DNA of 6,304 nt from Aquiflexum sp041751335 (GCF_041751335.1 NZ_JBGSXS010000213.1:1-6304); one strand, 5' to 3'. Counted from the stretch's first letter, positions 1 through 6,252 are shown. A program made the numbers and translations. Notes: generated from the letters alone by a model not told the origin.

Positions 1-1
1 A

Positions 2-598
2 GCTGAGGGTCGTGGCACCAAGATTTATGACAATGATGTCATTTCCAATAACCATGTCAATTTTGCCGTACCACTAAGTGATGAACCCAACGGAAACACC
101 GTGACCATGATTCCTCCCGGATCGGGAATCATACTTTTGGCAGCAAAGGATGTGGAAGTATACAATAATAGAATTCATAAAAACAAAACTGTCGGAGTAG
201 CCATTGCCAATTACCATATCACAGGGTTTCCCGCTGAAGCGCCAAATTGGTCACCATTTACATCCAATATCTATGTTCATGGTAATGACTACAAAAGGTC
301 ATGGAAAATACCTGACCTGACAAAAGAATTCGGACAATTGATTTCCGTCTATAATGCCCATGGCAAAGGAAAAACCCAGGATATTATCTACGATGGGTTT
401 TGGGACAAAAACATCAGTGACAACATTTCATCAAATCCTATGAAGGTGTGCATCAGGGAATCAGGTATGGAAAAACTGCATTTTACGCTTTTTGACCTTT
501 GGGAAGGCGAGGACAATATCAAAGCATCCAAGGATTATACCCACTTCCAGTGCGAAACGGTAATCAAAACCGATGTTAGTGCAGTAGCCAAATTATAA
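2..598 (+). CDS. Parallel beta-helix repeat protein, C-terminal part (5' end outside window)
   Basis: The frame is open from base 2 to the TAA at 596-598, giving 198 residues with no start in the window. A GTG at 101 is only an internal valine, because the homologous-looking repeat text continues upstream of it. Two short segments have the periodic look of right-handed parallel beta-helix coils: KIYDNDVISNNHV near the left edge, and VEVYNNRIHKNKTVGVAI about 50 codons into the visible part. Asn-rich turns alternate with short hydrophobic strands, as in carbohydrate-binding or carbohydrate-cleaving beta-helix proteins. The last 100 residues are not repetitive. The stop lies 4 nt before the dihaem cytochrome gene, so the two are probably co-transcribed. 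From family knowledge, a beta-helix protein (the type described by TIGR03805) regularly sits beside, or is fused to, an SO2930-type cytochrome; its activity is unknown. The signal peptide, expected at the N-terminus, cannot be seen. The family call is fairly confident, the function open. Confidence 0.8.
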   Translation, partial: AEGRGTKIYDNDVISNNHVNFAVPLSDEPNGNTVTMIPPGSGIILLAAKDVEVYNNRIHKNKTVGVAIANYHITGFPAEAPNWSPFTSNIYVHGNDYKRSWKIPDLTKEFGQLISVYNAHGKGKTQDIIYDGFWDKNISDNISSNPMKVCIRESGMEKLHFTLFDLWEGEDNIKASKDYTHFQCETVIKTDVSAVAKL

Positions 599-602
599 CC
601 TC

Positions 603-1730
603 ATGAAGTTCAGTCAGCGATATATTCCATTAAGTTTAATTTTCTTGATATTGGGTTTTAGTTGCTCCGGGAAAAAGGAGCAGGAAAAAACTGTGGAAGA
701 GCAGGTGCAGATCGAATATACCGATGCCCCGGATATCAATATCGCAGAAATTGATTTCAGTCAGATCCCTTTTAAAAACCTTTCGGAGTATGGTTTTTTC
801 AAAGGTCAGTTGAGGGCATTGAATCCAAGCGGGGAACTTGTCTATTATAAACCTTCATCTTCCCTGTTCACAGATTATGCTTTTAAATCACGATATATCT
901 GGATGCCTGAAGGTAATTCTGCCATCATCAAACAAGACCTGGGAGGCTCTTTTGATTTTCCGGACAAGACCATTATTATCAAGAATTTTTATTACCCGCT
1001 AGATTTCAGAAATCCGGAATGGGAAAAAAGAATCATTGAAACCAGGCTGATGGTCAAGCGACAGGGAGTATGGGAAGCATTTCCCTATATCTGGAAAGAC
1101 GATCAGACCGAGGCAGAATACAAGGTAGTCGGTGCGGAAAAAGAAGTGAGTTGGACAGACCTGAACGGCAATGAACAGGTCATCAACTATATCGTGCCCA
1201 ACAAAAACCAATGCAAAAGCTGCCACAACGAAAATGAAGTCATGGTCCCCATTGGGGTAAAGGCAAAATACCTCAACCATGCCATCCGATTCGGAGAGGA
1301 AAGCAAAAACCAATTGGTCAAATGGTCAGAAGTGGGATTTCTTCCAAAGATTCAGGATTTAAACCAATACCCCACAATGGTAGATTATAGCGATGTTTCC
1401 CAACCATTGGAATTGCGTGCCAAAGCCTATCTCGACATCAACTGTGCCCATTGCCATCGGGCTGAAGGGCCTGCAAGTACTTCGGGGCTTTTTTTGGACT
1501 ATGAGGAAACAGATCCTATGAAACTTGGGGTTTTTAAAACTCCTGTTGCTGCCGGTTTTGGAGCAGGGTCTTTCAAATATGCCATTTATCCAGGAAAAGC
1601 GGATGAATCCATCATAACTTTCCGGATGTCCACCAACAAAGTCGGTGCAGCCATGCCGGAGTTGGGCAGAGTTAGTGTCCATGAAGAAGGGGTTGGATTG
1701 ATTAGGGAGTGGATTGATGGGATGAAATAG
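603..1730 (+). CDS. SO2930-family dihaem c-type cytochrome, lipoprotein
   Basis: The protein has 375 residues. The N-terminus has a lipoprotein signal: a hydrophobic stretch at residues 7-20 ending in LGFSC, with Cys21 as the likely lipidated residue, followed by a charged S-G-K-K-E-Q-E tail. It is therefore anchored in the envelope, perhaps exposed on the surface. Two haem c attachment motifs are visible: CKSCH at residues 204-208 and CAHCH at 281-285. Residues 30-200 have no haem motif and form a separate N-terminal domain. Met351 in AAMPELGR is a plausible distal ligand for the second haem; Met214 is a weaker candidate for the first. The architecture (long N-terminal domain, then two spaced CXXCH sites) and the upstream beta-helix neighbour match the SO2930/HNE_0200 family (TIGR03806), whose electron donor and substrate are unknown. 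The ATG lies 4 nt after the upstream stop with no clear Shine-Dalgarno, which suggests translational coupling. A role in envelope electron transfer is inferred from the haem sites only. Confidence 0.87.
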   Translation: MKFSQRYIPLSLIFLILGFSCSGKKEQEKTVEEQVQIEYTDAPDINIAEIDFSQIPFKNLSEYGFFKGQLRALNPSGELVYYKPSSSLFTDYAFKSRYIWMPEGNSAIIKQDLGGSFDFPDKTIIIKNFYYPLDFRNPEWEKRIIETRLMVKRQGVWEAFPYIWKDDQTEAEYKVVGAEKEVSWTDLNGNEQVINYIVPNKNQCKSCHNENEVMVPIGVKAKYLNHAIRFGEESKNQLVKWSEVGFLPKIQDLNQYPTMVDYSDVSQPLELRAKAYLDINCAHCHRAEGPASTSGLFLDYEETDPMKLGVFKTPVAAGFGAGSFKYAIYPGKADESIITFRMSTNKVGAAMPELGRVSVHEEGVGLIREWIDGMK

Positions 1731-1819
1731 AATGGAACGCATATGAAACTGATTTTACTGATTCACGCAGATAAAGAAATCAGTAAAATCAGCTAAATCT
1801 GCGTTATCAGCGTTCCATT
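1731..1819. repeat. Nested palindromic intergenic repeat between convergent genes
   Basis: The element begins on the base after the cytochrome stop codon. The outer arms AATGGAACGC (1731-1740) and GCGTTCCATT (1810-1819) are perfect 10-bp reverse complements. Inside, CTGATTTTACTGATT (1749-1763) pairs perfectly over 15 bp with 1778-1792. A third pairing, ACGCAGAT (1765-1772) with ATCTGCGT (1797-1804), would compete with the 15-bp stem because its left arm lies in that stem's loop. The phrase 'ACGCAGAT...ATCTGCGTTATCAGCGTT' resembles dispersed intergenic palindromes often seen in Bacteroidota and other genomes (recollection, not searched). It could fold in RNA from either strand and serve as a bidirectional terminator or 3'-end protector for both convergent genes. 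It has no clean U-run directly after the stem, so a classical intrinsic terminator is not proven. Confidence 0.7.
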
Positions 1820-1872
1820 AAAACTTTAAAAAAGCGACAAGACGAAATTAGAAGAAAGCCTCCTCATTTTTT

Positions 1873-3825
1873 TCAATCCCTATACACCCCACTCGGCCAT
1901 TTATCGTTCCCGGCATTGATGTCGGTAATGACTTTGTCCGGATCAATTTCCACTGATACCACTTTTTTATCCACTTTGAGCAAATGGTTCCATTGGTTGC
2001 CTTTGAACCAAATCTCTACAGGAAGCATCCTTCTTTCTTTTTCCCCATCCTCATAGGTGATTTCCAATAAGACTGGCATGGGCATTTCCCCGAGATTGGA
2101 GAGTGACACTATATAATTGGCTCCATAGGGATACACCGCATTGATGGCCAGGTCAATATTGGCATTGCTATAAAACCAGCCTTTCCAGAACCAATCCAGA
2201 TTTTCCCCGGCCACATTTTCCATGTGGTTGAAAAAATCTGTAGGCTGAGGATGTTTATATGCCCATGTTTTGATATAAGATCTAAAAGCTTTATCAAACC
2301 TTCCATGGCCCAAGATATATTCCCTCAGCATCATCAGACCAAGGGCCGGCTTCATATATGCCACCATTCCTAGATTATTGGTTTGGGTGCGGTCTGCATG
2401 GGTGGCAATGGGTTCCCTATCCTTATTGGTCAGCCAACCCAGATACCTTCTGGTTTGAATCAGGTTATTGGTATACTCCCCATCATTGAAAGCGAGATAA
2501 CTATAATAGTTGATAAAAGTATTGAAGCCTTCATCCATCCAAGCATGCCTTCTTTCATTGCTACCAACAATCATGGGAAACCAATTGTGGCCAAATTCAT
2601 GGTCCGTTACTCCCCAAAGGCTAGCGCCTTTGGACATGTAGCTACAGAAATTGAGCCCTGGATATTCCATACCATTGATGTCCGCTGCGACATTGACCGC
2701 TACAGGATAAGGATATTCATACCACATTTCGGAGTAATGTTCTATGGACGCCTTGCCGTATTCGGTAGATCTTCCCCAAGCATCCTGTCCATCACTTTCC
2801 TTTGGATAAACTGATTGTGCCATGGCTTTTTTTCCACTTGGCAAGTTGATTCTGGCAGCATCCCAAATAAATGCTTTTGAAGAGGCAAAAGCGATATCTC
2901 TTGAATTTTTGATTTTGAAATGCCAGGTTTGGGTACCACTTTGTTTAGCCCTGTGATTGGCATAATCTGTTATTTCATCAGGACTGATGATATACACCCG
3001 CTCATCACTATCTGATGCTTTTTTCATCCTGTTTTGCTGCTCTTTGGTAAGCACCTGCCCAGGATTCAACAATTCTCCTGAACCAACTACAATATGGTCA
3101 GAGGGGACAGTTACCCTATATTCAAAATCACCATAACCCAAATAAAACTCCCCTGCACCCAAATAAGGGTCTGTATTCCATCCTGTCACATCATCAAATA
3201 CCGCCAATCGGGGATACCATTGCGCCAAAGCATAAATGATTCCATCCTTTACTTTAAGTCGCCCCATCCTGTCCATGCCTTTCTCAGGAATCTTGTATTC
3301 AAAGTCCATAGAGATGACTGCCTGGCCTCCATTGGCCGGAAGTGGTTCTGCAAATGAGACCTGCATTCTGGTATCATTGATCAAATAATCATTAGAAACA
3401 AGTTTGTTTCTACCAGAAAGTTGGGCTTTCACATTTTCGATTTTGTATCCGCCATCGAGATCACCACTGTATCTGTTGCCCTGAATTGGTGTTGTAAGGG
3501 AGCCTCTGGAATCTTCGGTAAATCTGTTCTGCTCCAAATAAAGCCAAACAAAATCCAGGTTTTCGGGGCTGTTGTTTTTATAGGTGATGCTGACTTTTCC
3601 TTTGATAGTATGTGTAGAGTCATTCAAGGTGACTTCAATGACATAATCTGCCATATTTTGCCAATACGAAGGCCCGGGTTTTCCCGAAGCTGTCCTGTAT
3701 GCCGAACCTTGTCTGTAACCGAATTCAGTAAATGCAGCATCTCTATTGTCCTTTACCTGTTGGGCATACACCTCAAAACCAAAAAAAAGGATTAATACGA
3801 AAATTTTATAAAATCTATATCTCAT
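1873..3825 (-). CDS. Secreted M1-family zinc metallopeptidase (aminopeptidase-like)
   Basis: The protein has 650 residues and belongs to the gluzincin M1 clan. The zinc site is HEFGH at residues 409-413, with the third ligand Glu432 in MDEGFNTF, the expected HEXXH-X18-E spacing. GMEYPG at 385-390 takes the place of the GxMEN substrate-binding motif, and Tyr490 in AYMKPALG is the likely transition-state-stabilising tyrosine. A signal peptide covers residues 1-21, with hydrophobic core FVLILFFGF and probable cleavage after VYA. There is no lipobox, so it is periplasmic or released. Residues about 60-250 form the N-terminal beta-domain typical of M1 enzymes, 300-550 the catalytic domain, and 560-650 a beta-rich C-terminal domain. 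The large helical C-terminal domain of classical aminopeptidase N is absent, so this is the shorter form common in Bacteroidota. No type IX secretion C-terminal signal is apparent. It would trim N-terminal residues from peptides; the actual specificity cannot be read. It is transcribed alone, convergent with the cytochrome gene and divergent from the receptor gene. Confidence 0.93.
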   Translation of the reverse strand: MRYRFYKIFVLILFFGFEVYAQQVKDNRDAAFTEFGYRQGSAYRTASGKPGPSYWQNMADYVIEVTLNDSTHTIKGKVSITYKNNSPENLDFVWLYLEQNRFTEDSRGSLTTPIQGNRYSGDLDGGYKIENVKAQLSGRNKLVSNDYLINDTRMQVSFAEPLPANGGQAVISMDFEYKIPEKGMDRMGRLKVKDGIIYALAQWYPRLAVFDDVTGWNTDPYLGAGEFYLGYGDFEYRVTVPSDHIVVGSGELLNPGQVLTKEQQNRMKKASDSDERVYIISPDEITDYANHRAKQSGTQTWHFKIKNSRDIAFASSKAFIWDAARINLPSGKKAMAQSVYPKESDGQDAWGRSTEYGKASIEHYSEMWYEYPYPVAVNVAADINGMEYPGLNFCSYMSKGASLWGVTDHEFGHNWFPMIVGSNERRHAWMDEGFNTFINYYSYLAFNDGEYTNNLIQTRRYLGWLTNKDREPIATHADRTQTNNLGMVAYMKPALGLMMLREYILGHGRFDKAFRSYIKTWAYKHPQPTDFFNHMENVAGENLDWFWKGWFYSNANIDLAINAVYPYGANYIVSLSNLGEMPMPVLLEITYEDGEKERRMLPVEIWFKGNQWNHLLKVDKKVVSVEIDPDKVITDINAGNDKWPSGVYRD

Positions 3826-3831
3826 GGAAAA

Positions 3832-3837
3832 CTCCTT
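3832..3837 (-). promoter_or_regulatory. Strong Shine-Dalgarno site of the M1 peptidase gene
   Basis: On the minus strand AAGGAG lies 6 nt upstream of the ATG at 3825-3823. It fixes that start codon and stands out because neither other in-window start (603 and 3996) has a recognisable Shine-Dalgarno, as is usual in Bacteroidota. Confidence 0.7.
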
Positions 3838-3939
3838 ATTTAATAAACTAAGGTGCTAAAATACAGATTGCTCCCATAAGAAAAAATCAATCGGACTATC
3901 AGAATGTTTTTAATGAAATAATAGTATCAGAAATTGTGA

Positions 3940-3971
3940 TTTGTTTTTAGATTTTAATCCTCTGTAATTTG
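3940..3971 (+). promoter_or_regulatory. Candidate Bacteroidota-type promoter of the TonB-dependent receptor gene
   Basis: TTTG at 3940-3943 is followed about 21 bp later by TAATTTG at 3965-3971, which resembles the TAnnTTTG -7 element but is one base short. Transcription would start near 3978, leaving a leader of only about 18 nt before the ATG at 3996. The imperfect -7 element makes this a weak call. Confidence 0.3.
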
Positions 3972-3995
3972 CCTTGAAAAAAACCACAACTACTT

Positions 3996-5837
3996 ATGAA
4001 ATTATACTTTACTTTAATTTCTATCCTCATTTCATTAAACATGGTTTTTGCCAATCAGGACAGCACGGAAGTTGAATTGGGCGAGATTACGGTAATGGAA
4101 AACAGGATCGGGATTCCTTTCAATAAGGTTTCAAGAAATATAAGTGTCATCCAAAGAAAAGAAATAGAAACCACCCCGGCCAGAAGCATTCAGGAACTGC
4201 TCGCATTCACCCCCGGAATTGATGTCAGGCAAAGAGGTGTCAGCGGTGTTCAGGCTAATATCGGTATAAGAGGAGGCGGTTTTGAACAGACCCTGATGCT
4301 GATCAACGGAATAAAACTGACTGATCCGCAGACTGGCAATCATATGATGACTATTCCGGTACCCTTGCAGTCCATCCAAAGAATTGAAGTATTGAAAGGT
4401 CCTGGATCAAGGATCTTCGGCCAAAATGCATTTGCAGGTGCCATCAATATTATCACTGCCCTTCCCGAAACAAGGAGCTTACAGATACAGGGATTTGGAG
4501 GTGATTTCGGAATGAGGGGAGGGAATATTGTCTCATCCTTGCCCATAGGTAATTACAGACAGACCATTTCAGTCTCCCATGACGCTTCAGATGGGCATTG
4601 GTACAACTCAGATTTCAAAGTCACCAATGTTTTCTATGAATCCGGGTATGAAATAAATGAAAAAAATGAGCTCAATGCCATGTTTGGATACAGCGACAGG
4701 GAATTTGGGGCCAATGGATTTTACACCGACAGGTTTCCCGACCAATGGGAAAGTATACAGACTTACCTTTCATCTTTGAGCCATACCTACAGCCATAACG
4801 ACCTCTATTTCCAAACAAGGGGGTATTGGAGAAGAAATATAGATGAATTCAGGCTGCGCAGATATGAACCTAAATTTTTCACCAACAACCACGTATCAGA
4901 TGTTTTTGCACTGGAGTTGAACAGTTCCTATACCTCTGAATTTGGAGTTACCGGATTCGGCCTTGAAGGTCGGGAAGAAGTCATTGAAAGCAACAATTTG
5001 GGAGATCACAGCAGAAGTTTGCTGGGCGTATTTGCAGAGCATAGGGTTGAATTTCTGGACAGGTTTGACCTGCGGGCAGGGATATATTCCAATTATTACA
5101 GTCAATATGGATGGAGACATTTTCCAGGAGCTGAAATCGGATTTCAATTGAATGAAACATCCAGGATTTACAGCAATATTGGTAACAGTTTTAGAATCCC
5201 ATCCTACACAGAGTTATACTATCAGGATGCCAGTAACACCAGTAATCCAAATCTATTGCCAGAAGAGGCCAGAAACTTTGAAGTAGGTTGGAAACTGAAC
5301 AAATCAAGACTTAGGGCTGAAATAGTTTATTTCTACCGATTTACCGAAAATCTGATTGATTATACCCGTGCCCCTAGTACAGTACAACCGAATCCCAACC
5401 AATGGACACCAGGAAATATCAGTCAGGTAACCTTCAATGGATTGGAAACATCCTTTCAATACTTGGTAAACTTGGGCTTGGAAAATGTTAAGATCAAGGA
5501 CATTTCATTCAGCTACAATTATATCAATGCTGATTTGGTCCAACCCGAAGGTGTGGAATCCAGATTTGCCTTGAATTCCCTCAAAAACCAGTTTATAGGA
5601 GGAATCAATGCTGAATTCTTCAAAAAAGCGGAATTGACAGTTAAAGGCAGGTATTTGGAAAGAATCGCTTTGGATCCTTATTTTCTTTTGGATGCTAGAC
5701 TGGATTATAATCGATTAAAAAAATTCGGTCTTTTTGTGGAAGTTTCCAATATTACCAATACAGATTATATTGAAGCAGGGTTTGTCCAGATGCCTGGAAG
5801 GTGGTTTAAGGCGGGGTTTATGGTAAACATCGATTAG
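3996..5837 (+). CDS. TonB-dependent outer-membrane receptor, ligand unknown
   Basis: The protein has 613 residues. A signal peptide covers about residues 1-19 (core LYFTLISILISLNMVFA). A probable TonB box lies in VELGEITVMENR (26-37). The plug domain spans about 45-155, with the hallmark text RSIQELLAFTPGIDVRQRG, then GIRGGGFEQTLMLINGIKL and RIEVLKGPGSRIFGQNAFAGAINIIT. The rest is a beta-barrel: alternating aromatic and polar strands with Asn/Asp-rich loops, including FRIPSYTELYY and NPNLLPEEARNFEVGWK, typical of barrel strands in siderophore or vitamin receptors. It ends in MPGRWFKAGFMVNID, a usual last-strand pattern. The N-terminal carboxypeptidase-regulatory-like domain of SusC-type glycan receptors is absent and no SusD partner lies beside it, so glycan import is unlikely. 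The size is close to BtuB-like receptors, but nothing here proves a cobalamin or iron ligand. No Shine-Dalgarno precedes the ATG. Tandem ATGs are absent, so the start follows from the signal peptide. Confidence 0.93.
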   Translation: MKLYFTLISILISLNMVFANQDSTEVELGEITVMENRIGIPFNKVSRNISVIQRKEIETTPARSIQELLAFTPGIDVRQRGVSGVQANIGIRGGGFEQTLMLINGIKLTDPQTGNHMMTIPVPLQSIQRIEVLKGPGSRIFGQNAFAGAINIITALPETRSLQIQGFGGDFGMRGGNIVSSLPIGNYRQTISVSHDASDGHWYNSDFKVTNVFYESGYEINEKNELNAMFGYSDREFGANGFYTDRFPDQWESIQTYLSSLSHTYSHNDLYFQTRGYWRRNIDEFRLRRYEPKFFTNNHVSDVFALELNSSYTSEFGVTGFGLEGREEVIESNNLGDHSRSLLGVFAEHRVEFLDRFDLRAGIYSNYYSQYGWRHFPGAEIGFQLNETSRIYSNIGNSFRIPSYTELYYQDASNTSNPNLLPEEARNFEVGWKLNKSRLRAEIVYFYRFTENLIDYTRAPSTVQPNPNQWTPGNISQVTFNGLETSFQYLVNLGLENVKIKDISFSYNYINADLVQPEGVESRFALNSLKNQFIGGINAEFFKKAELTVKGRYLERIALDPYFLLDARLDYNRLKKFGLFVEVSNITNTDYIEAGFVQMPGRWFKAGFMVNID

Positions 5838-5870
5838 AACGAATAAATTTTAATAATTCAAAATCAATGG

Positions 5871-5921
5871 ATTAGTACTTAAACCAGAAAAATAAATTTC
5901 TTTTTTTGTCTACGTACTAAT
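5871..5921. repeat. Short inverted repeat ATTAGTAC ... GTACTAAT
   Basis: Perfect 8-bp arms at 5871-5878 and 5914-5921 are separated by 35 bp. The right arm lies between the -33 and -7 elements of the tRNA promoter, so it could be an operator half-site or a weak 3'-end structure of the receptor transcript. It could also be chance in AT-rich DNA. Confidence 0.3.
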
Positions 5922-5936
5922 TTAATTTTACATTTG
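5905..5936 (+). promoter_or_regulatory. Consensus Bacteroidota housekeeping promoter driving the tRNA-Val array
   Basis: TTTG at 5905-5908 (the end of a run of seven T) is followed after exactly 20 bp by TACATTTG at 5929-5936, a full match to the TAnnTTTG -7 element of the Bacteroidota primary sigma factor. Transcription should start near 5942. It reads toward the tRNA genes with no protein gene between, as expected of a strong stable-RNA promoter. Confidence 0.7.
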
Positions 5937-5940
5937 CACT

Positions 5941-5964
5941 CCGTTCTGAAGGAGAATGGTTTTT
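5941..5964 (+). terminator. Promoter-proximal hairpin with T-run (terminator- or attenuator-like)
   Basis: CCGTTCT (5941-5947) and AGAATGG (5953-5959) pair over 7 bp with one G-U pair around the loop GAAGG, followed by TTTTT (5960-5964). It has the shape of a weak intrinsic terminator. It could end read-through from the receptor gene, which stops 104 nt upstream. It also begins at the predicted start of the tRNA transcript and may simply be its 5' leader. The stem is short, so confidence is limited. Confidence 0.4.
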
Positions 5965-5969
5965 CATCT

Positions 5970-6040
5970 GGGTGTTTATCCCGATAGCTATCGGGATGGT
6001 TCAGAGAATTTCGAAAAAGTCAGAAGGTTTTGAACTTAAT
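5970..6040 (+). pseudogene. Degenerate tRNA-Val-like relic 1 carrying the palindrome
   Basis: GGGTGTTTA (5970-5978) matches the first nine bases of tRNA-Val with one change. The 20-bp palindrome follows in place of the D-arm bases GCTCAGTT. Then GGTTCAGAGAATTT (5998-6011) matches the tRNA's GGTTCAGAGCATCT with two changes. Further on, GTCAGAAGGTTTTGAAC vaguely recalls the T-arm. No acceptor 3' strand and no anticodon arm are recognisable, so it cannot be a working tRNA. The 3' limit is approximate. Confidence 0.45.
5978..5997. repeat. Perfect 20-bp palindrome, copy 1
   Basis: ATCCCGATAGCTATCGGGAT is its own reverse complement. In RNA it folds into an 8-bp stem with an AGCU tetraloop. An identical copy lies at 6169-6188. 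I believe the core CCCGATAGCTATCGGG recurs in intergenic DNA of Bacteroidota (recollection, not searched). Confidence 0.9.
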
Positions 6041-6058
6041 CAGAAAAGTTTAAATTTC

Positions 6059-6133
6059 GGGAGTTTAGCTCAGTTGGTTCAGAGCATCTGCCTTACAAGC
6101 AGAGGGTCGGGGGTTCGAATCCCTCAACTCCCA
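6059..6133 (+). tRNA. tRNA-Val (anticodon TAC)
   Basis: A full 75-nt cloverleaf can be drawn. The acceptor GGGAGTT pairs with AACTCCC (6126-6132). D-stem GCTC/GAGC encloses the loop AGTTGGTTCA. Anticodon stem TCTGC/GCAGA encloses CTTACAA, with anticodon TAC at 6094-6096. The variable region is GGGTC. T-stem GGGGG/CCCTC (one G-U) encloses TTCGAAT. The discriminator is A6133 and the next bases are CAG, so CCA is not encoded and must be added after processing. It reads GUA codons and, through wobble or modification, other valine codons. It lies about 117 nt downstream of the predicted transcription start and shares the transcript with a second copy. Confidence 0.96.
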
Positions 6134-6160
6134 CAGATTTTATCATTTACCTCTTTTATT

Positions 6161-6240
6161 GGGAGTTTATCCCGATAGCTATCGGGATGTTTCAGAGCAT
6201 TCCGATCTTAAATCGGAAGAGTCGGTGGCTCGAATCAGTT
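6161..6240 (+). pseudogene. Degenerate tRNA-like relic 2 carrying the palindrome
   Basis: GGGAGTTTA (6161-6169) is identical to the tRNA-Val start. The 20-bp palindrome then replaces GCTCAGTT. GTTTCAGAGCAT (6189-6200) matches the tRNA with one change in 12. Next comes an anticodon-like hairpin unlike that of tRNA-Val, TTCCGA (6200-6205) and TCGGAA (6213-6218) around the 7-nt loop TCTTAAA. GAGTCGGTGGCTCGAATC (6219-6236) matches the tRNA's GGGTCGGGGGTTCGAATC with 3 changes in 18. The 3' T-stem and acceptor strands are missing: after AGTT it joins GATTTTATTATT, which resembles the GATTTTATCATT downstream of the intact tRNA. It therefore looks like a tandem copy of the tRNA unit, altered in the D and anticodon arms and deleted at the 3' end. 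It cannot be an ordinary tRNA. Confidence 0.6.
6169..6188. repeat. Perfect 20-bp palindrome, copy 2
   Basis: Identical in all 20 bases to the copy at 5978-5997. It sits at the same place relative to tRNA-Val-like flanks, between base 9 and the right half of the D-loop. Confidence 0.9.
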
Positions 6241-6252
6241 GATTTTATTATT

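Noticed and set aside
1359..1742. Minus-strand open frame of 127 codons opposite the cytochrome gene
   Set aside because: It is the reverse of the haem-motif coding region, rich in Cys, His and Phe as expected from an antisense shadow, and has no start context.
2383..2814. Plus-strand open frame of 143 codons opposite the M1 peptidase gene, and similar shorter frames nearby
   Set aside because: These are antisense shadows of a well-supported gene with intact catalytic motifs. They show no signal, domain or start context of their own.
3856..3863. Possible -7 element (TATTTTAG on the minus strand) for the M1 peptidase gene
   Set aside because: It has one mismatch to TAnnTTTG at the second conserved T of TTTG, and no TTTG is found at the proper distance upstream. 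Too weak to list as a promoter.
3890..3935. Near-direct repeat TATCAGAAT and TATCAGAAA in the divergent intergenic region
   Set aside because: Only 8 bases are shared in AT-rich DNA, with no spacing or symmetry that suggests a binding site.
6059..6133. tRNA-Val considered as an integration site for a mobile island
   Set aside because: No integrase gene is in the window. The partial tRNA repeats span the 5' and middle parts rather than the 3' end that normally forms attachment-site duplications.
5972..6178. Plus-strand open frame of 68 codons across the tRNA array
   Set aside because: It runs through the palindrome, both relic segments and the complete tRNA-Val, and has no protein-like composition or ribosome binding site. 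It is a chance frame.
5978..6188. Two identical palindromes about 190 bp apart considered as a CRISPR array
   Set aside because: Only two copies exist, the sequence between them contains a functional tRNA gene, the spacing is too long, and no cas genes are present.
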